From NCBI GenBank assembly GCA_020853255.1, contig JADYZI010000270.1:1-6027 (forward strand): a DNA stretch of 6,027 nucleotides, written 5' to 3'. Below, piece by piece: positions 5,938 to 6,027 of this stretch; positions within the stretch are counted from its first letter, which is position 1, and the number at the start of each line of letters is the position of its first letter. The stretch comes from Acidobacteriota bacterium (GTDB lineage: Bacteria; Acidobacteriota; Blastocatellia; Pyrinomonadales; Pyrinomonadaceae). Both the position numbers and the translations under genes were made by a program. The notes beneath the pieces are model-generated. The model was not told where the DNA came from, ran no database searches, and saw only the letters and a program-made list of their open reading frames with translations.

Positions 5938-6027
5938 TAACCGATTCAATGGGAACAACGGTTATGATGCCGTCTCCCTTCTTCCCCGTGTGAGCGTTGT
6001 GCCTGATGGCCGCGACTATCGCCTCAA
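5927..6027 (-). CDS. PII-family signalling protein, C-terminal fragment (runs off window edge)
   Basis: The last 32 codons of a gene that starts beyond the window. The fragment is the end of a ferredoxin-like PII domain: a helix (EAIVAAIRHNA), the nucleotide-loop-like motif HTGKKGDG at residues 12-19 of the fragment, a strand (IITVVPI), and a final ESVTLI. The TGxxGDG core fits the PII C-terminal signature, but the two next signature positions differ (I for Lys/Arg, T for Phe/Trp), and the protein stops before the usual RTGExGxxAL tail of GlnB/GlnK. Such divergence, with metal-efflux genes downstream, fits the PII-NG group rather than a nitrogen regulator. It is the first visible gene of the presumed operon and would act in the cytoplasm, possibly binding nucleotide or metal. 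The T-loop and N-terminal half cannot be seen, so the subgroup is not settled. Confidence 0.78.
   Translation of the reverse strand, partial: EAIVAAIRHNAHTGKKGDGIITVVPIESVTLI

Noticed and set aside
1..6027. Insertion sequences, CRISPR arrays, tRNA or rRNA genes and toxin-antitoxin pairs
   Set aside because: No terminal repeats, transposase motifs, regularly spaced repeats, cloverleaf-like or ribosomal sequences were seen on either strand. The small genes look like membrane or secreted accessories rather than toxin pairs.

Overview
The window is a single-direction heavy-metal export locus, with every supportable gene on the minus strand. Read in the direction of transcription (high to low coordinates), the order is: the tail of a PII-family signalling protein (5927-6027, cut by the window edge); a 66-residue one-helix membrane protein with a very basic tail (5714-5914); a CzcD-type cation diffusion facilitator (4808-5704); a putative 37-residue membrane peptide (4663-4776); a His-rich DUF3703 protein (4255-4632); a small secreted Cys-rich protein (3831-4205); a gap of about 130 bases; a Met-rich FixH/YtkA-like lipoprotein (3252-3701); a full-length CusA-type RND metal efflux pump (132-3245); and the first 36 codons of a secreted protein (1-110). 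Gaps other than the one at 3702-3830 are about 6 to 50 bases, so the set looks like one operon, or two with a break in that gap. No clear promoter or rho-independent terminator was found.

Functionally the locus combines two export routes. The CDF protein should move divalent cations such as Zn, Co or Cd from cytoplasm to periplasm. The CusA-type pump carries the three-methionine Cu(I)/Ag(I) site of the HME4 class and would drive metal out of the cell with an adaptor and an outer-membrane channel, neither of which is recognisable here. The partial secreted gene at the left edge may or may not be part of that complex. Around the transporters sit four small accessory proteins rich in Met, Cys or His, or strongly basic. 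They are the least-described part of the locus. A PII relative next to metal-efflux genes agrees with the described 'PII-NG' group found near such genes.

The CusA inner membrane pump implies a Gram-negative, diderm bacterium. Base composition is roughly balanced, and the combination of DUF3703, the Cys-rich secreted protein and the FixH-like lipoprotein feels like Acidobacteriota (Blastocatellia/Pyrinomonadaceae). That assignment rests on memory of similar proteins and is low confidence.

The transporters themselves are known families. The more unusual points are the ExxxD in place of HxxxD in the CDF fifth helix, the loss of most of the methionine relay in CusA while its central site is kept, the Cys-rich and Met-rich periplasmic partners, the small membrane proteins, and three intergenic repeat or dyad elements. 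No mobile element, CRISPR array, tRNA or rRNA was seen.
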